Shown here one piece after another: positions 45,496 through 53,370 of a stretch of 64,000 nt of DNA; within the stretch, counting starts at the first letter, position 1; each line of letters opens with the position of its first letter. A model generated the notes under the pieces. That model was not told the origin of the DNA and searched no databases. It saw nothing but the letters and a program-made list of their open reading frames with translations. This stretch comes from Hydrogenophaga sp. BPS33 (lineage in GTDB: Bacteria > Pseudomonadota > Gammaproteobacteria > Burkholderiales > Burkholderiaceae_C): NCBI RefSeq assembly GCF_009859475.1, contig NZ_CP044549.1, forward strand, positions 3,534,001 through 3,598,000, read 5' to 3'. The position numbers were made by a program, and so were the translations under genes.

Positions 45496-46416
45496 ATGTG
45501 CTACTCAGCTCAAATCTGGGCGGACTACCGACGGTACAAGCGGGCGTACGGCACGGAGATCGACATTGCCACCTTCGCCGAGCTGTTTTGGTCGCGGCTG
45601 GAGAATCCCCGCATCGTGATTCCCCGGGGTTTAGAGGCGACGTTTGAGCACCCGACCAATGAGGCCGAGCGGAGCATCTGGGAGGCGATCGAGCTGCACC
45701 GCACCCGCACATCCGCCACCATTGAGCAGGACCTCTTCAAACAGCGCAAGCGCCTGGCCGACGCCGAGCGGTCTCTTCTGACGAAGCACACCAAGAAGGC
45801 GACGGAGGACGTGCGCATTGCCGGTGACAAGATCGCGCGCGGGCTGTCCAGGCTGGAGGAGATGCGGCGCACCGAGCTCACACCAAATGACTCACGGATC
45901 TACCCCGGCAACTACGCCCCGGTGATGGTGATGGAGAACGGGCGGCGAGTCGTGAAGCCCATGCGCTACCAGTGCCGTCCTGCAGGCAAACCGGCGATCT
46001 ACGACACCAAATATCCGGGCACCTACAACGCCCGACGGAACAACCTCACGGGCTTCTGGCGCGGGCAGTTTGGTGTGACTCACGGCCTAATGGTGGTGGA
46101 TGTGTTCTACGAGAACGTGAGCACGCCGGACGGCAATGTGGTGCTGGAGTTTCGTCCTCGATCGGGTGAGCCCATGCTGATCGCCTGCCTGTGGTCGAAG
46201 TGGACTGCGCCGGCGGAACCTGACCTGCTGTCGTTCGCGGCCATCACGAGTGATCCGCCGCCCGAGGTCGCAGCTGCTGGACATGACCGATGCATCGTGC
46301 AGATACGGCCAGAGAACGTGGACCGGTGGCTGCGTGCAGGGGGCAACGATGCGGAGCTACTCGCGATTCTCGATGACCCGGCGCCCACCTACTACGAGCA
46401 TCGACTGGCTGCTTAG
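45496..46416 (+). CDS. SRAP-family protein (YedK/HMCES-like), diverged
   Basis: 306 residues. MCYSAQ places Cys2 at the mature N-terminus, the residue that in SRAP proteins forms a thiazolidine cross-link to abasic sites in single-stranded DNA. Later blocks echo the family: YNARRNNLTGFWRGQ (the N-A-R segment), VVDVFYENV (the active-site glutamate region) and AGHDRCIVQI (the histidine region). It has an extra helical insert near residues 60-115, longer than YedK. An AATGGAGG precedes the ATG. The downstream position from a LexA-type box fits a damage-response role. Confidence 0.8.
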   Translation: MCYSAQIWADYRRYKRAYGTEIDIATFAELFWSRLENPRIVIPRGLEATFEHPTNEAERSIWEAIELHRTRTSATIEQDLFKQRKRLADAERSLLTKHTKKATEDVRIAGDKIARGLSRLEEMRRTELTPNDSRIYPGNYAPVMVMENGRRVVKPMRYQCRPAGKPAIYDTKYPGTYNARRNNLTGFWRGQFGVTHGLMVVDVFYENVSTPDGNVVLEFRPRSGEPMLIACLWSKWTAPAEPDLLSFAAITSDPPPEVAAAGHDRCIVQIRPENVDRWLRAGGNDAELLAILDDPAPTYYEHRLAA

Positions 46417-46505
46417 AATGACTGTCATCGGCCCATCGCGGCCATCGTAGCCGAGAGTGTCGCCACACCCAACCCAGCAACAGTAGTCGCCGAGCTGGGT
46501 GTGAT

Positions 46506-47690
46506 CTAGGCTACCTTCTGCGTCTCTGCACACGACACAGATGCCACCGCGTTTGCCGCCTCCTCCATGGCCGACATGAGCACTGTGTCCGAGAGATGCG
46601 CATACCGCTGAGTCGTCTTCACCTGCGTGTGTCCCAGCAGCCGCCCCACCTCATAGATCGACCGCCCGGAGTTCACCAGGTTGCTCGCGAAGCTGTGCCG
46701 CAGATCGTGGATACGCACACCATCCAGACCGGCCCGCTTCCGTATCGCATCCCATTGGTGATGCAGATTGCCCCATGGCTTCAGGGTTGAGGGGTTCGGT
46801 ACCACGTATGAGCAGCCATCGAATCGGGGCAATGAGGCGAGCACATCGACGGCCGCCGACGACAGGGGAACATTGCGCGCCCTCCCCGACTTCGACATCG
46901 GTATGTGCCACATCCGACGTTCAAGGTCTACGTGCTCCCAGCGAGCCTCCAGCAGTTCCCTCTTGCGGCAACCCAGCATCAGCAGCAGCGGGACAATGAC
47001 CCTCATCTGCTCGTAGGGGCACGCCTCCAGCACCGTGCGCAGCCGCTGGACCTCCTCGGCGGTCAGGTAGCGCTCCCGGCCATTGTTGAGCTGAAACAGC
47101 TTCAGTGACTGAGCCGGGTTGTTCGACGCCCCCTGCACCTTCATTCGACGACCGAGGTTGTAGAAGATCTTGAACAGGGTCGGCATCTTATTGGCCGTCG
47201 AGAGTGCATAGCCGCGGGCCTTCAGTTCATCATGAGCATCACCGATCATCTTGGGTGTGATCTCGTCCAGCCGACGCGAGCCAAATCGCGGCAGGATGTG
47301 ATGCTTCAGGAAGCTCACCGTGGATTGGTAGTTGCGACGATGTGCGCGTATGTGCGGCATGTAGACGTCGCGGATGAACTCCGACAGGGTGGGAACCGTG
47401 CGCTGTGCTCGGCGCTCATCCATGGGACTATCGCCGCCGACGACGCGGGAGCGGACCCGCTGTGCTGTGTCGCGTGCACGGGTGAAGTTGATGGACGCGG
47501 CATCGCCGATCTTGTACTGGCGCTGCTTGCCGTACTGGTCGCGGTAGCGCAGGTGGTAGGTCTTGCCGCCCGACGCACGGACCTCCAGGATGAAGCCCGG
47601 CACGGCGGTGTCGTAGAGGTCGATCTTGCTGCGACCCTCCGGGCACGTAGCGGTGTTGACGATGGATGTGGACAGGGTGACGGTGGGCAC
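46506..47690 (-). CDS. Tyrosine recombinase/integrase
   Basis: 394 residues. The N-terminal arm-binding domain has VPGFILEVRASGGKTYHLRYRD. A SAM-like core-binding domain follows, then the catalytic domain. The likely catalytic set is R244 (GCRKRELLEARW), H328/R331 (HDLRHSF), H354 (LGHTQVKTTQ) and Y363. Integrases of this type use gene 3' ends as attachment sites, so it is the best candidate for insertion at aceA. It lies in the middle of the island, not at the edge, which is unusual. Confidence 0.93.
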   Translation of the reverse strand: MPTVTLSTSIVNTATCPEGRSKIDLYDTAVPGFILEVRASGGKTYHLRYRDQYGKQRQYKIGDAASINFTRARDTAQRVRSRVVGGDSPMDERRAQRTVPTLSEFIRDVYMPHIRAHRRNYQSTVSFLKHHILPRFGSRRLDEITPKMIGDAHDELKARGYALSTANKMPTLFKIFYNLGRRMKVQGASNNPAQSLKLFQLNNGRERYLTAEEVQRLRTVLEACPYEQMRVIVPLLLMLGCRKRELLEARWEHVDLERRMWHIPMSKSGRARNVPLSSAAVDVLASLPRFDGCSYVVPNPSTLKPWGNLHHQWDAIRKRAGLDGVRIHDLRHSFASNLVNSGRSIYEVGRLLGHTQVKTTQRYAHLSDTVLMSAMEEAANAVASVSCAETQKVA

Positions 47691-48078
47691 GATGGTGACT
47701 CCTCAGAAAAGTACAGACGAAAAAAAACCCCACCGGCAGCGAGTGCAGGCAGGGCCTGTGATTGGGTGATCTATTGGTTGGTTAGACTAGGTGGATCTCC
47801 TTGATTTGTGTGAACCGATGCGGGCTCGCAGCGGCTCTGAGACATGGGTTTCTTCTGGGCGGGCCACACACCCAACGGTCGGGGGGACGGGAGGCAACGG
47901 AAGCAACTTTGCCAACCTTGGCCGGCCCAGCTGTGGCGGCGGAAGCGCCAGGCAGGTCTTTGCGCGTGTTTCTGCTACCCGTGCCTCCGCCCTGAGTTAG
48001 CGTTGCATGCGGTCATGCCAATAGAAAGTCGTGTTCTCTGCCCCCCGTGCTACCGCCCGGTTGAGCTCACACCAAAAA
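47691..48078. other. Non-coding gap between integrase and VapE gene
   Basis: About 390 bp. It includes an A-run and GC-rich text at 47722-47760 near the integrase start and G-rich, C-rich repeats around 47860-47960 (CAACGGTCGGGGGGACGGGAG). These resemble the GC-rich segments at 41760, 49940 and 52840. No gene or clear site was identified. Confidence 0.4.
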
Positions 48079-48107
48079 AAAGGGAGACCCTTTTGAGGAC
48101 TCCCTTT
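48079..48107 (-). terminator. Terminator after the VapE gene
   Basis: Reading leftward, AAAGGGAG pairs with CTCCCTTT around a 13-nt loop, followed by more T residues. It lies 27 bp past the VapE-gene stop. Confidence 0.7.
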
Positions 48108-48133
48108 GGCATCTCTGCAGAGACTTGACTGAC

Positions 48134-49465
48134 TTAGAACACCACTTCCGGCACTTCCCTTTCGGTACGTGCGCTTACGCCATAAACCGACGGAGCCCTG
48201 AACGGGACTAGCCACCGCTCACGATCCCGGATCTTCTTACTGCCGCCGAAGAACTCTCTCAGCAGCCTGGCGCACTCCTTGGCCTGTCCATTGGTGGGAT
48301 ACGAGATGCCGAGCTTTACGAGCACTTCGCTGGAGGTAAAAGCCTCACACCCACTTCGATCGCTGCACTCCACATCGACCTTTTCAAGGAACGCCTCACG
48401 AATCACGCTAACTGCGCGGTGCTTGCGGTTCTCGTACTCCAGGAGTGCTTCCTCCTCTTGATTGAGCCACCACGTTGCACCCTCGTCCAGCATCACCAGA
48501 GCCTGCGCATACAACTGCTGCATGTTGATGCCATGCTGGTAGTTGATGTGTTCGGTCTCGATGGTCCAGAACCTTGAATTTCCCGTTGAATCCTCCAAAA
48601 AGTTGTACTCATTCACAGAAGCACAGAACACTGTCCGCCTGCGATATTCCGATTCGGTCCGTGCATACGGCTTCCGAATCTTGTCCTGATCACTCGTCAA
48701 AAAGCCCTTCAATCGAGCGAAATCCTTCCCGATAGTGCTGTCCAGTTCTCCCAGCTCGACGATCAGATGCTTGATCGCACCAAGCTTTGAGTCCTTGTTG
48801 TGTACGTCCAGATGATGGTCGATCTTGACTAGTCGCTCGCGCAACTCGGGATCGTCCACCAAGCCCCGGAACCAGCTCGTCTTGCCGAGGCCCTGCCGCC
48901 CCTGCATGGTCAGTACACCGCGACCGCTGAAGTTCGTCTGAGTCGCTGCGGCCGCAACGCTCAAGACAAACTTCACGACCAGGATGTCCCGCAGAAACTT
49001 GGGGTAGCTCTTCGCCGGAGTGATGGTTTCAGCAATGGCCGCCATCCGATCAACGCCGTCCCATGGTTCGGAGCGCATCCACTCCTCAGCACAGTTCGTC
49101 TCGTTGTCTTTGGCCATCACCTCGATATAGCCCGAGATGTTCGCCGCCGGCAACTTGTTCAACTGAGCCAGGCTAATGACCGTGGCCAGCAGGGCTTCCT
49201 GCATGCCTTCGGTGTTGGCTACGCCGTCCATGAACAGCGCTGTGGACTTGGTGATCAAGTCGTTTGACACCGAAATGCCGTAACCCTTGAGCATGTGGGC
49301 GAGATTCTCGATCGTGCCCGGTAGTGCGTGATGTGGTAACTCTGGTTGGTGTGGAAAGCTGGCCTTGTCCAGCGGCTGGAAAACCCTGGTCAGACTTGGC
49401 AAGAAGGACTTGCGTCCTGCGCGCTTTGTTGCTTTCACTACCGTATCTTCGTATTCCTTTGTCAT
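48134..49465 (-). CDS. VapE-family (virulence-associated E) replication ATPase
   Basis: 443 residues with the VapE/D5-like helicase core. Walker A is GRQGLGKTS at 189-197. Acidic Walker B region is KHLIVELGELDST, the sensor part is RRTVFCASVNEYNFLEDSTGNSRFW, and EPWDGVDRM is the typical upstream block. Such proteins act as replication helicases or initiators in phage satellites (PICI/SaPI) and prophages. The N-terminal primase part of larger homologues is missing. It supports the satellite interpretation of the island. An AT-rich promoter region lies upstream. Confidence 0.88.
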   Translation of the reverse strand: MTKEYEDTVVKATKRAGRKSFLPSLTRVFQPLDKASFPHQPELPHHALPGTIENLAHMLKGYGISVSNDLITKSTALFMDGVANTEGMQEALLATVISLAQLNKLPAANISGYIEVMAKDNETNCAEEWMRSEPWDGVDRMAAIAETITPAKSYPKFLRDILVVKFVLSVAAAATQTNFSGRGVLTMQGRQGLGKTSWFRGLVDDPELRERLVKIDHHLDVHNKDSKLGAIKHLIVELGELDSTIGKDFARLKGFLTSDQDKIRKPYARTESEYRRRTVFCASVNEYNFLEDSTGNSRFWTIETEHINYQHGINMQQLYAQALVMLDEGATWWLNQEEEALLEYENRKHRAVSVIREAFLEKVDVECSDRSGCEAFTSSEVLVKLGISYPTNGQAKECARLLREFFGGSKKIRDRERWLVPFRAPSVYGVSARTEREVPEVVF

Positions 49466-49935
49466 CGTTGTGTTCCCTTTTTTTTGTATTTATTAGAACT
49501 TTATTAATAGCATCAAGCGTTCAAGCCTGAAGCCGCTGGTCTGAGAAACTCTGATCAGGAGTAACTCAGGACCGCTAGTTTAGGGCGGGGCCAAATGGGG
49601 CCAGGGCGCAGATGCATCTACATGTAACGGCACAAATTCGAGCTCGATTTGCCTAATTTGATAACGGGAAAATAGCCGCAAACTTGCACATTGAATACTA
49701 TGACACCAAAACATAAAAACCACCCCATTGATACTTACCAATAAGTAGTACCAAATTTTGTAGAAATTAGCATTTTTGATTATCGCCAGCGATACATCAC
49801 ATTGCAATTGAAATAAAGAGGGACGAAATGCATTTCCTCCACTATAGATACGTGCTTTTCCCCACGCTGCTTGCCCGTCAGACCCCGGCAAGAGCGCAGG
49901 AGCTGATGCCCTTGCGTGGTCATCATTGACCGCAC
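49466..49935. other. AT-rich non-coding region upstream of the VapE gene
   Basis: About 470 bp with low GC (for example TATTTATTAGAACTTTATTAATAG near 49490 and AT-rich text at 49630-49830). The open frames here have no family resemblance and no ribosome sites. Its position beside a replication ATPase makes it a candidate replication origin or control region. No definite iterons were confirmed. Confidence 0.4.
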
Positions 49936-49939
49936 TTAG

Positions 49940-50190
49940 AACCGGCCCCGGAACCCTTTTCGAAAAGTTGGTCAGGCTGCCCCCCGTGCCCCCGTCTGGT
50001 TGCCCGAGCCGAGCCGCTGCCCCGGGTGGTGCCCGAGGTTGCCCAGGTTTGGCCATAGCGGCCCCGTCGGCGCCCCGGCATGGCCACCCCCATTGCTCGC
50101 ACCTGCGCGGCCCTGGCGGTCACATTCGGCGGCCCACGCGCGGTCTGGCTGGTCAGCGGCGGCGGCCCGGTCCAACTTGCTGCGTCGGTG
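49940..50190. repeat. GC-rich region with GGTTGCCC/GGTGCCC-type repeats
   Basis: Contains GGTTGCCCGAG, GGTGGTGCCCGAGG and GGTTGCCCAGG in close order, then CATGGCCACCCCCATTGC. A related run (GGGTGCCCGG, GGGTGCCCAGG, CATGACCACCCCCATGG) occurs at 52838-52970. Open frames cross it in several phases but none looks coding. Function unknown; iterons or a structured RNA are possibilities. Confidence 0.4.
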
Positions 50191-50211
50191 ATGCATGACA
50201 TGGATGACTCC

Positions 50212-50382
50212 CTACTTGAATAGGTACAGAACGAAGGTGATGGCCAGCACGATCAGGCAGGCCGCTACGATTGGCTTGAGGTAGCAGACAGCAACTAGGC
50301 AGACAATGCCGAACCCCCTCGTACTCGCGAAGAGCATCGAGAGCAGCGCAGCCGCCAGCAGAGCGCCGATCACGCCCGTCAT
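50212..50382 (-). CDS. Small membrane protein overlapping the upstream gene
   Basis: 56 residues starting MTGVIGALLAAALLSML, almost entirely hydrophobic with two likely membrane helices and ending VLYLFK. The ATG overlaps the stop of the gene at 50379 as ATGA, which supports it as a real, translationally coupled gene too short for default gene calling. Holin-like size and topology, but no holin signature. Confidence 0.6.
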   Translation of the reverse strand: MTGVIGALLAAALLSMLFASTRGFGIVCLVAVCYLKPIVAACLIVLAITFVLYLFK

Positions 50383-50822
50383 TGCGCACCCCGGGACTTG
50401 CGCTTGGGTGCCTCAGTTGTGGGTGTGAACACAGAGGCCAGCGGCACGTCGGGATTGCGTGCATAGCCACGTGCGCCCTCCGGCATCGGCACCAGCACAC
50501 CGAGCCCCAGCAGCACGGCCATGAGGAAGCCGCCCGTGTTGATGGAGCGACCGGCGTACAGCTCGCGGAAAGCCGATGACGTGATCGGACCATCGCCCGC
50601 GATCACACCATCAATCTCCTTGGCGAAGATCCAATCCCGCGCGAACATGCCCCGCCCGGTGTTGTCGTGGATGCGGATGAAGTGCTCGCGCTCTCCGATG
50701 TGGCCCAGGTGGTAGGTCAGCACGGAGCGGCCGGATACTGATGGACATTGGCCCTCACGCAGGACCTGAACGAGGTCGTCGAGGGTCGGTGCTTCTGCGA
50801 TGGTGATTTCTTCGTTGGACAT
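50379..50822 (-). CDS. Hypothetical island protein with one membrane segment
   Basis: 147 residues, MSNEEITIAEAPTLDDLVQV at the start. A middle segment (GERFHFIRIHDN-like, then FAKEIDGVIAG) is globular. A hydrophobic stretch (GGFLMAVLLGLGVLVPM) near residue 100 could be a membrane helix. It is first of a pair with the 56-residue membrane protein. No family recognised. Confidence 0.6.
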   Translation of the reverse strand: MSNEEITIAEAPTLDDLVQVLREGQCPSVSGRSVLTYHLGHIGEREHFIRIHDNTGRGMFARDWIFAKEIDGVIAGDGPITSSAFRELYAGRSINTGGFLMAVLLGLGVLVPMPEGARGYARNPDVPLASVFTPTTEAPKRKSRGAQ

Positions 50823-50851
50823 GGATAGCTCCTATTGGTTGGCGGTGTGGA

Positions 50852-51037
50852 TCAAATGAGCCGCGCAAGGACGGCGGGGTACTGACGGATGACCAGCAGC
50901 AGCGCGAGCGCCTCGGCCAGATCACGGGGGATGCCGGCATCGAACTGCATGACGGCCGCCCTCTCCTCCCACGCTTCACGCAGGTTCTCGTCGAGCAGCG
51001 CGGCGAAGTCGGCGACGATGGGGTGGCTCTCATGCAT
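50852..51037 (-). CDS. Small hypothetical protein
   Basis: 61 residues starting MHESHPIVADFAALLDENLR, with GGAG upstream of the ATG at 51037. Predicted helical and mildly acidic, no membrane segment. It lies 29 bp before the 147-residue gene and 66 bp after the 117-residue gene, in the same direction, as part of a run of small island genes. Confidence 0.55.
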   Translation of the reverse strand: MHESHPIVADFAALLDENLREAWEERAAVMQFDAGIPRDLAEALALLLVIRQYPAVLARLI

Positions 51038-51103
51038 ACAAATCTCCGGACGTAAAAAAACCGCCAGAGAGGCGGTTGGGGGTGGGGGGACGGGGGGCGA
51101 CAT

Positions 51104-51457
51104 TCATGACATTGCCTCGCGACAATGAGCAAGCAGATCGGGATCGACGTTGGGGCGCACAGGTACGTACACCACCACGCCCGATCCGTCGTCGCTCAAT
51201 ACGATGGTCAGCTCGATCCAATGCTTATGGGACTCGATGACGTCCAGCGGGCGCTCCAGCAGCGGGAATCCCAACTCGGCGTCGATCGCGGCAAGTGCAT
51301 CGCCGGGTTCGACAATGACCAGCCGCACCATCTCCGTGAGGTCGCAGCCGTCATCGTCCAGGTCCGCCACTAGCCGCGCGATGAGCACCGACAGTGATGG
51401 TTCGTCGGGGTCTGCTCCGGCACTTCGGATCGAGGCCGAATCACGCAATACGCGCAT
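51104..51457 (-). CDS. Hypothetical acidic protein
   Basis: 117 residues starting MRVLRDSASIRSAG, rich in Asp/Glu (LVADLDDDGCDLTEMVRL). The C-terminal half (WIELTIVLSDDGSGVVVYVPV) is beta-rich. No known motif. It is in the same run of minus-strand small genes and an A-run lies beyond its stop near 51054. Confidence 0.55.
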   Translation of the reverse strand: MRVLRDSASIRSAGADPDEPSLSVLIARLVADLDDDGCDLTEMVRLVIVEPGDALAAIDAELGFPLLERPLDVIESHKHWIELTIVLSDDGSGVVVYVPVRPNVDPDLLAHCREAMS

Positions 51458-51543
51458 ATGTAGTTCTCCGTTTGTTGTGTGAAATGAAAAAGGGCCCCAC
51501 GGAGTGAACCGAGGGACCCATCGGGGGTTACTGCAGAGATCGA

Positions 51544-51711
51544 CTATTGAATTTTTCGGCGTCTCCTACGCAGGGTCCACACCAGCACAGCGGCCAGCAG
51601 GACGACCAGCACCGTGACCGCCAGCCGCAGCACCGAGGCCATGGCGAGGGCCGCACCTAGCTGGAACATGGCGAGCGCGGCGGGGATCGCCAGCAGGGAT
51701 ATCCAGATCAT
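51544..51711 (-). CDS. Small membrane protein
   Basis: 55 residues starting MIWISLLAIPAALAMFQLG, with AAAGGAAA just upstream. Two hydrophobic helices are followed by a strongly basic end (WTLRRRRRKIQ), which should stay in the cytoplasm. It lies downstream of a terminator for the next gene, so it needs its own promoter. No family recognised. Confidence 0.55.
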   Translation of the reverse strand: MIWISLLAIPAALAMFQLGAALAMASVLRLAVTVLVVLLAAVLVWTLRRRRRKIQ

Positions 51712-51730
51712 TGATTTCCTTTCATACAGA

Positions 51731-51762
51731 CAAAAAAAAAGCCCCGGGATTTCTCCTGGGGC
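51731..51762 (-). terminator. Terminator after the exported protein gene
   Basis: Reading leftward, GCCCC-AGGAGAAATCCC-GGGGC is followed by nine T residues. It lies about 27 bp beyond the stop of the gene at 51789. Confidence 0.85.
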
Positions 51763-51788
51763 GCGGGGTGGGGATGGCTTTGGGTTAG

Positions 51789-52184
51789 TTAGAGGCTCAC
51801 GATGATTGACGCGCACTTTGGGAAATCCACGTCCTTCGTCGCCATGAAGTGCCATGAGCCCTCCAGGAACGACACAAAGGCCATCTGAAAGCCGGTGTAG
51901 CCGCCGAATCGATTCTTGGAATTGACAGCAACACACGCGTGCTTATTGGGAAGAACAAGGACGTCACCGAAGCGAGCAGAGTCAGGATCGATCAGAGAGC
52001 GCTGAACCGCCTGAGTGATTTGAAGCTTCTCGCTGCTTGTGGCAGGTCGGACCGCTTTCAACTTTTCAGCCTCGCTGGGGTTCTGGGCCGCGCTGTGCTG
52101 CACCACCCCACAGACAGCCACTACCGCCAACAGGCACTGGCCGATGATTTTTCGCGCGGTAATGGATTGAACAAACAAACTCAT
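51789..52184 (-). CDS. Exported hypothetical protein
   Basis: 131 residues. The signal peptide (IIGQCLLAVVAVCGVVQHSAAQ) gives a mature protein of ~95 residues containing QRSLIDPDSARFGDVLVLP and FGGYTGFQMAFVSF. Two cysteines (ACVAV, KCASI) could form a disulfide. It diverges from the XRE repressor, with the operators in between, so it is likely repressed by it. No function known. Confidence 0.6.
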   Translation of the reverse strand: MSLFVQSITARKIIGQCLLAVVAVCGVVQHSAAQNPSEAEKLKAVRPATSSEKLQITQAVQRSLIDPDSARFGDVLVLPNKHACVAVNSKNRFGGYTGFQMAFVSFLEGSWHFMATKDVDFPKCASIIVSL

Positions 52185-52257
52185 GGTTCTCCTTGGTATC
52201 GATGAAGTGAAAGACAGCGAGCGGCCGCGACGGACCATCCGCAAAGGGACAATCAAT

Positions 52258-52307
52258 GTCACGTTTTTCGTGACGACAGATTATCACCACGTCACGAGAC
52301 TCGTGAC
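52258..52307. promoter_or_regulatory. Paired operators of the XRE repressor
   Basis: Two perfect 17-bp palindromes, GTCACGTTTTTCGTGAC (52258-52274) and GTCACGAGACTCGTGAC (52291-52307). Both have the form GTCACG-N5-CGTGAC and their centres are 33 bp apart, about three helical turns. The second ends directly before the repressor ATG. They should allow cooperative autorepression and control of the divergent gene. Confidence 0.8.
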
Positions 52308-52634
52308 ATGGGTTCAGAGCCTGCTCACACCACAAATCTCATCGGGAAGCGCATTCGCTCACGCCGTGAAGATTTGGGCTGGTCGCAGGAAAAGTTGGGT
52401 GTGCTGATAGGCATCGACGAGTCGTCGAGCCGGGCAAGAATCAGCCGCTATGAGTTGGGCAACCATGAACCCCAGTTGGGCATTGCGCGCAACATCGCGA
52501 AAGCATTGGAGGTGCCGCTGGCCTACCTCTACTGTGAGGAGAACGACGTGGCCGAGTTGCTGCTTGCGATGCAGGCCGTGAAAGGCAAACGGCGAACAGC
52601 TCTGATTGCCTCTTGGCTGGAACAGGTCGGATAG
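52308..52634 (+). CDS. XRE-family repressor
   Basis: 108 residues. A helix-turn-helix of the Cro/CI type spans about residues 13-72 (IGKRIRSRREDLGWSQEKLG, then ARISRYELGNHEPQLGIA and LEVPLAYLYCEEND). A short helical C-terminal tail suggests dimerisation. There is no LexA-like protease domain, so it would need an antirepressor or other signal for induction. Two palindromic operators lie directly upstream. It is probably the island's maintenance regulator. Confidence 0.85.
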   Translation: MGSEPAHTTNLIGKRIRSRREDLGWSQEKLGVLIGIDESSSRARISRYELGNHEPQLGIARNIAKALEVPLAYLYCEENDVAELLLAMQAVKGKRRTALIASWLEQVG

Positions 52635-52661
52635 TTTGAGGTCGCGTCGCGCTGAGGACTT

Positions 52662-52835
52662 ATGCAGCCTCGCACACGGGCGGACGTGGACCGACGCCAC
52701 ATCTCGGAGATCGAGCTAGGGCGGAATACCCCGGGCCTGCGTCTCATCTTCAAGCTCTGCGATGCACTTGACATCGCGCCCTCGGATCTGCTGAAGGACA
52801 TCGAGAGGCGCATGCGGGTGCAGGCCCCGCGTTAG
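52662..52835 (+). pseudogene. XRE HTH fragment, probably frameshifted
   Basis: 57 codons encoding RADVDRRHISEIELGRNTPG and LIFKLCDALDIAPSDLLKDI, the second half of an XRE helix-turn-helix. The missing first half is partly readable in another phase just upstream (SRRAEDLCSLAH), so an indel near 52672-52682 is likely. It follows the intact repressor by 28 bp. It could still be a short translated protein, but a full DNA-binding domain is absent. Confidence 0.5.
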
Positions 52836-52837
52836 TG

Positions 52838-52970
52838 CCGGTCCGGGCCGGGTGCCCGGGGGGTGCCCAGGTTGGCCCCGGGTGACGCCAACGTGGCCCA
52901 GCCATGACCACCCCCATGGCCCGGGGTTGCGCGTCGCCTGCGGCCAGTTGTGCGGCGGCCCACCACACCC
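52838..52970. repeat. GC-rich region similar to 49940-50190
   Basis: GGGTGCCCGG and GGGTGCCCAGG, then CATGACCACCCCCATGG, recall the segment at 49940-50190. There is no gene in the interval. Shared sequence in two non-coding gaps of one island suggests a repeated functional site. Confidence 0.4.
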
Positions 52971-53015
52971 AATCAAACTACCATCAGCGCCACCGTCCCG
53001 CTCAATGGAGGCCAG

Positions 53016-53285
53016 ATGAATCGCACTGATCAGCTGATTGCCGATCTCGACTATCTTGAAAACGCAGGCATGACGGTCGAGCAACTCCGGTCTCTGCATC
53101 ATTGGTCGGACAAGGAGACACGTGAGCGCGTGACGTTCAGCAGTGCGCGCGACTACTTCTCCCATGGGCACGATATGAGGACCAACAACGCGGCTTTTGC
53201 GGACAGACTGCGCGTCGTGGCAGATCTGCATCAGCGAGGGCTCGCAGGACTTGTTGAGATCGCCCTGCTTAGGCGCCCCTTCTGA
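53016..53285 (+). CDS. Small hypothetical protein
   Basis: 89 residues starting MNRTDQLIADLDYLENAGMT, polar and helical. The ATG is preceded by TCAATGGAGGCCAG, the same 14 bases that precede the SRAP gene, so the two starts share an origin or regulation. No known family. It begins the segment leading to the AT-rich cargo. Confidence 0.55.
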   Translation: MNRTDQLIADLDYLENAGMTVEQLRSLHHWSDKETRERVTFSSARDYFSHGHDMRTNNAAFADRLRVVADLHQRGLAGLVEIALLRRPF

Positions 53286-53370
53286 CCCAATGCTGTTTAA
53301 AGCACGTACATGCCCCTCGCGCAGCTCGGACCATGGACATTCAATCTGGTCCGTCGCCAACAGCTCGTAT

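Noticed and set aside
49580..50056. 158-codon minus-strand frame upstream of the VapE gene
   Set aside because: It crosses a GC-rich repeat and an AT-rich non-coding part, has no ribosome site and no family resemblance.
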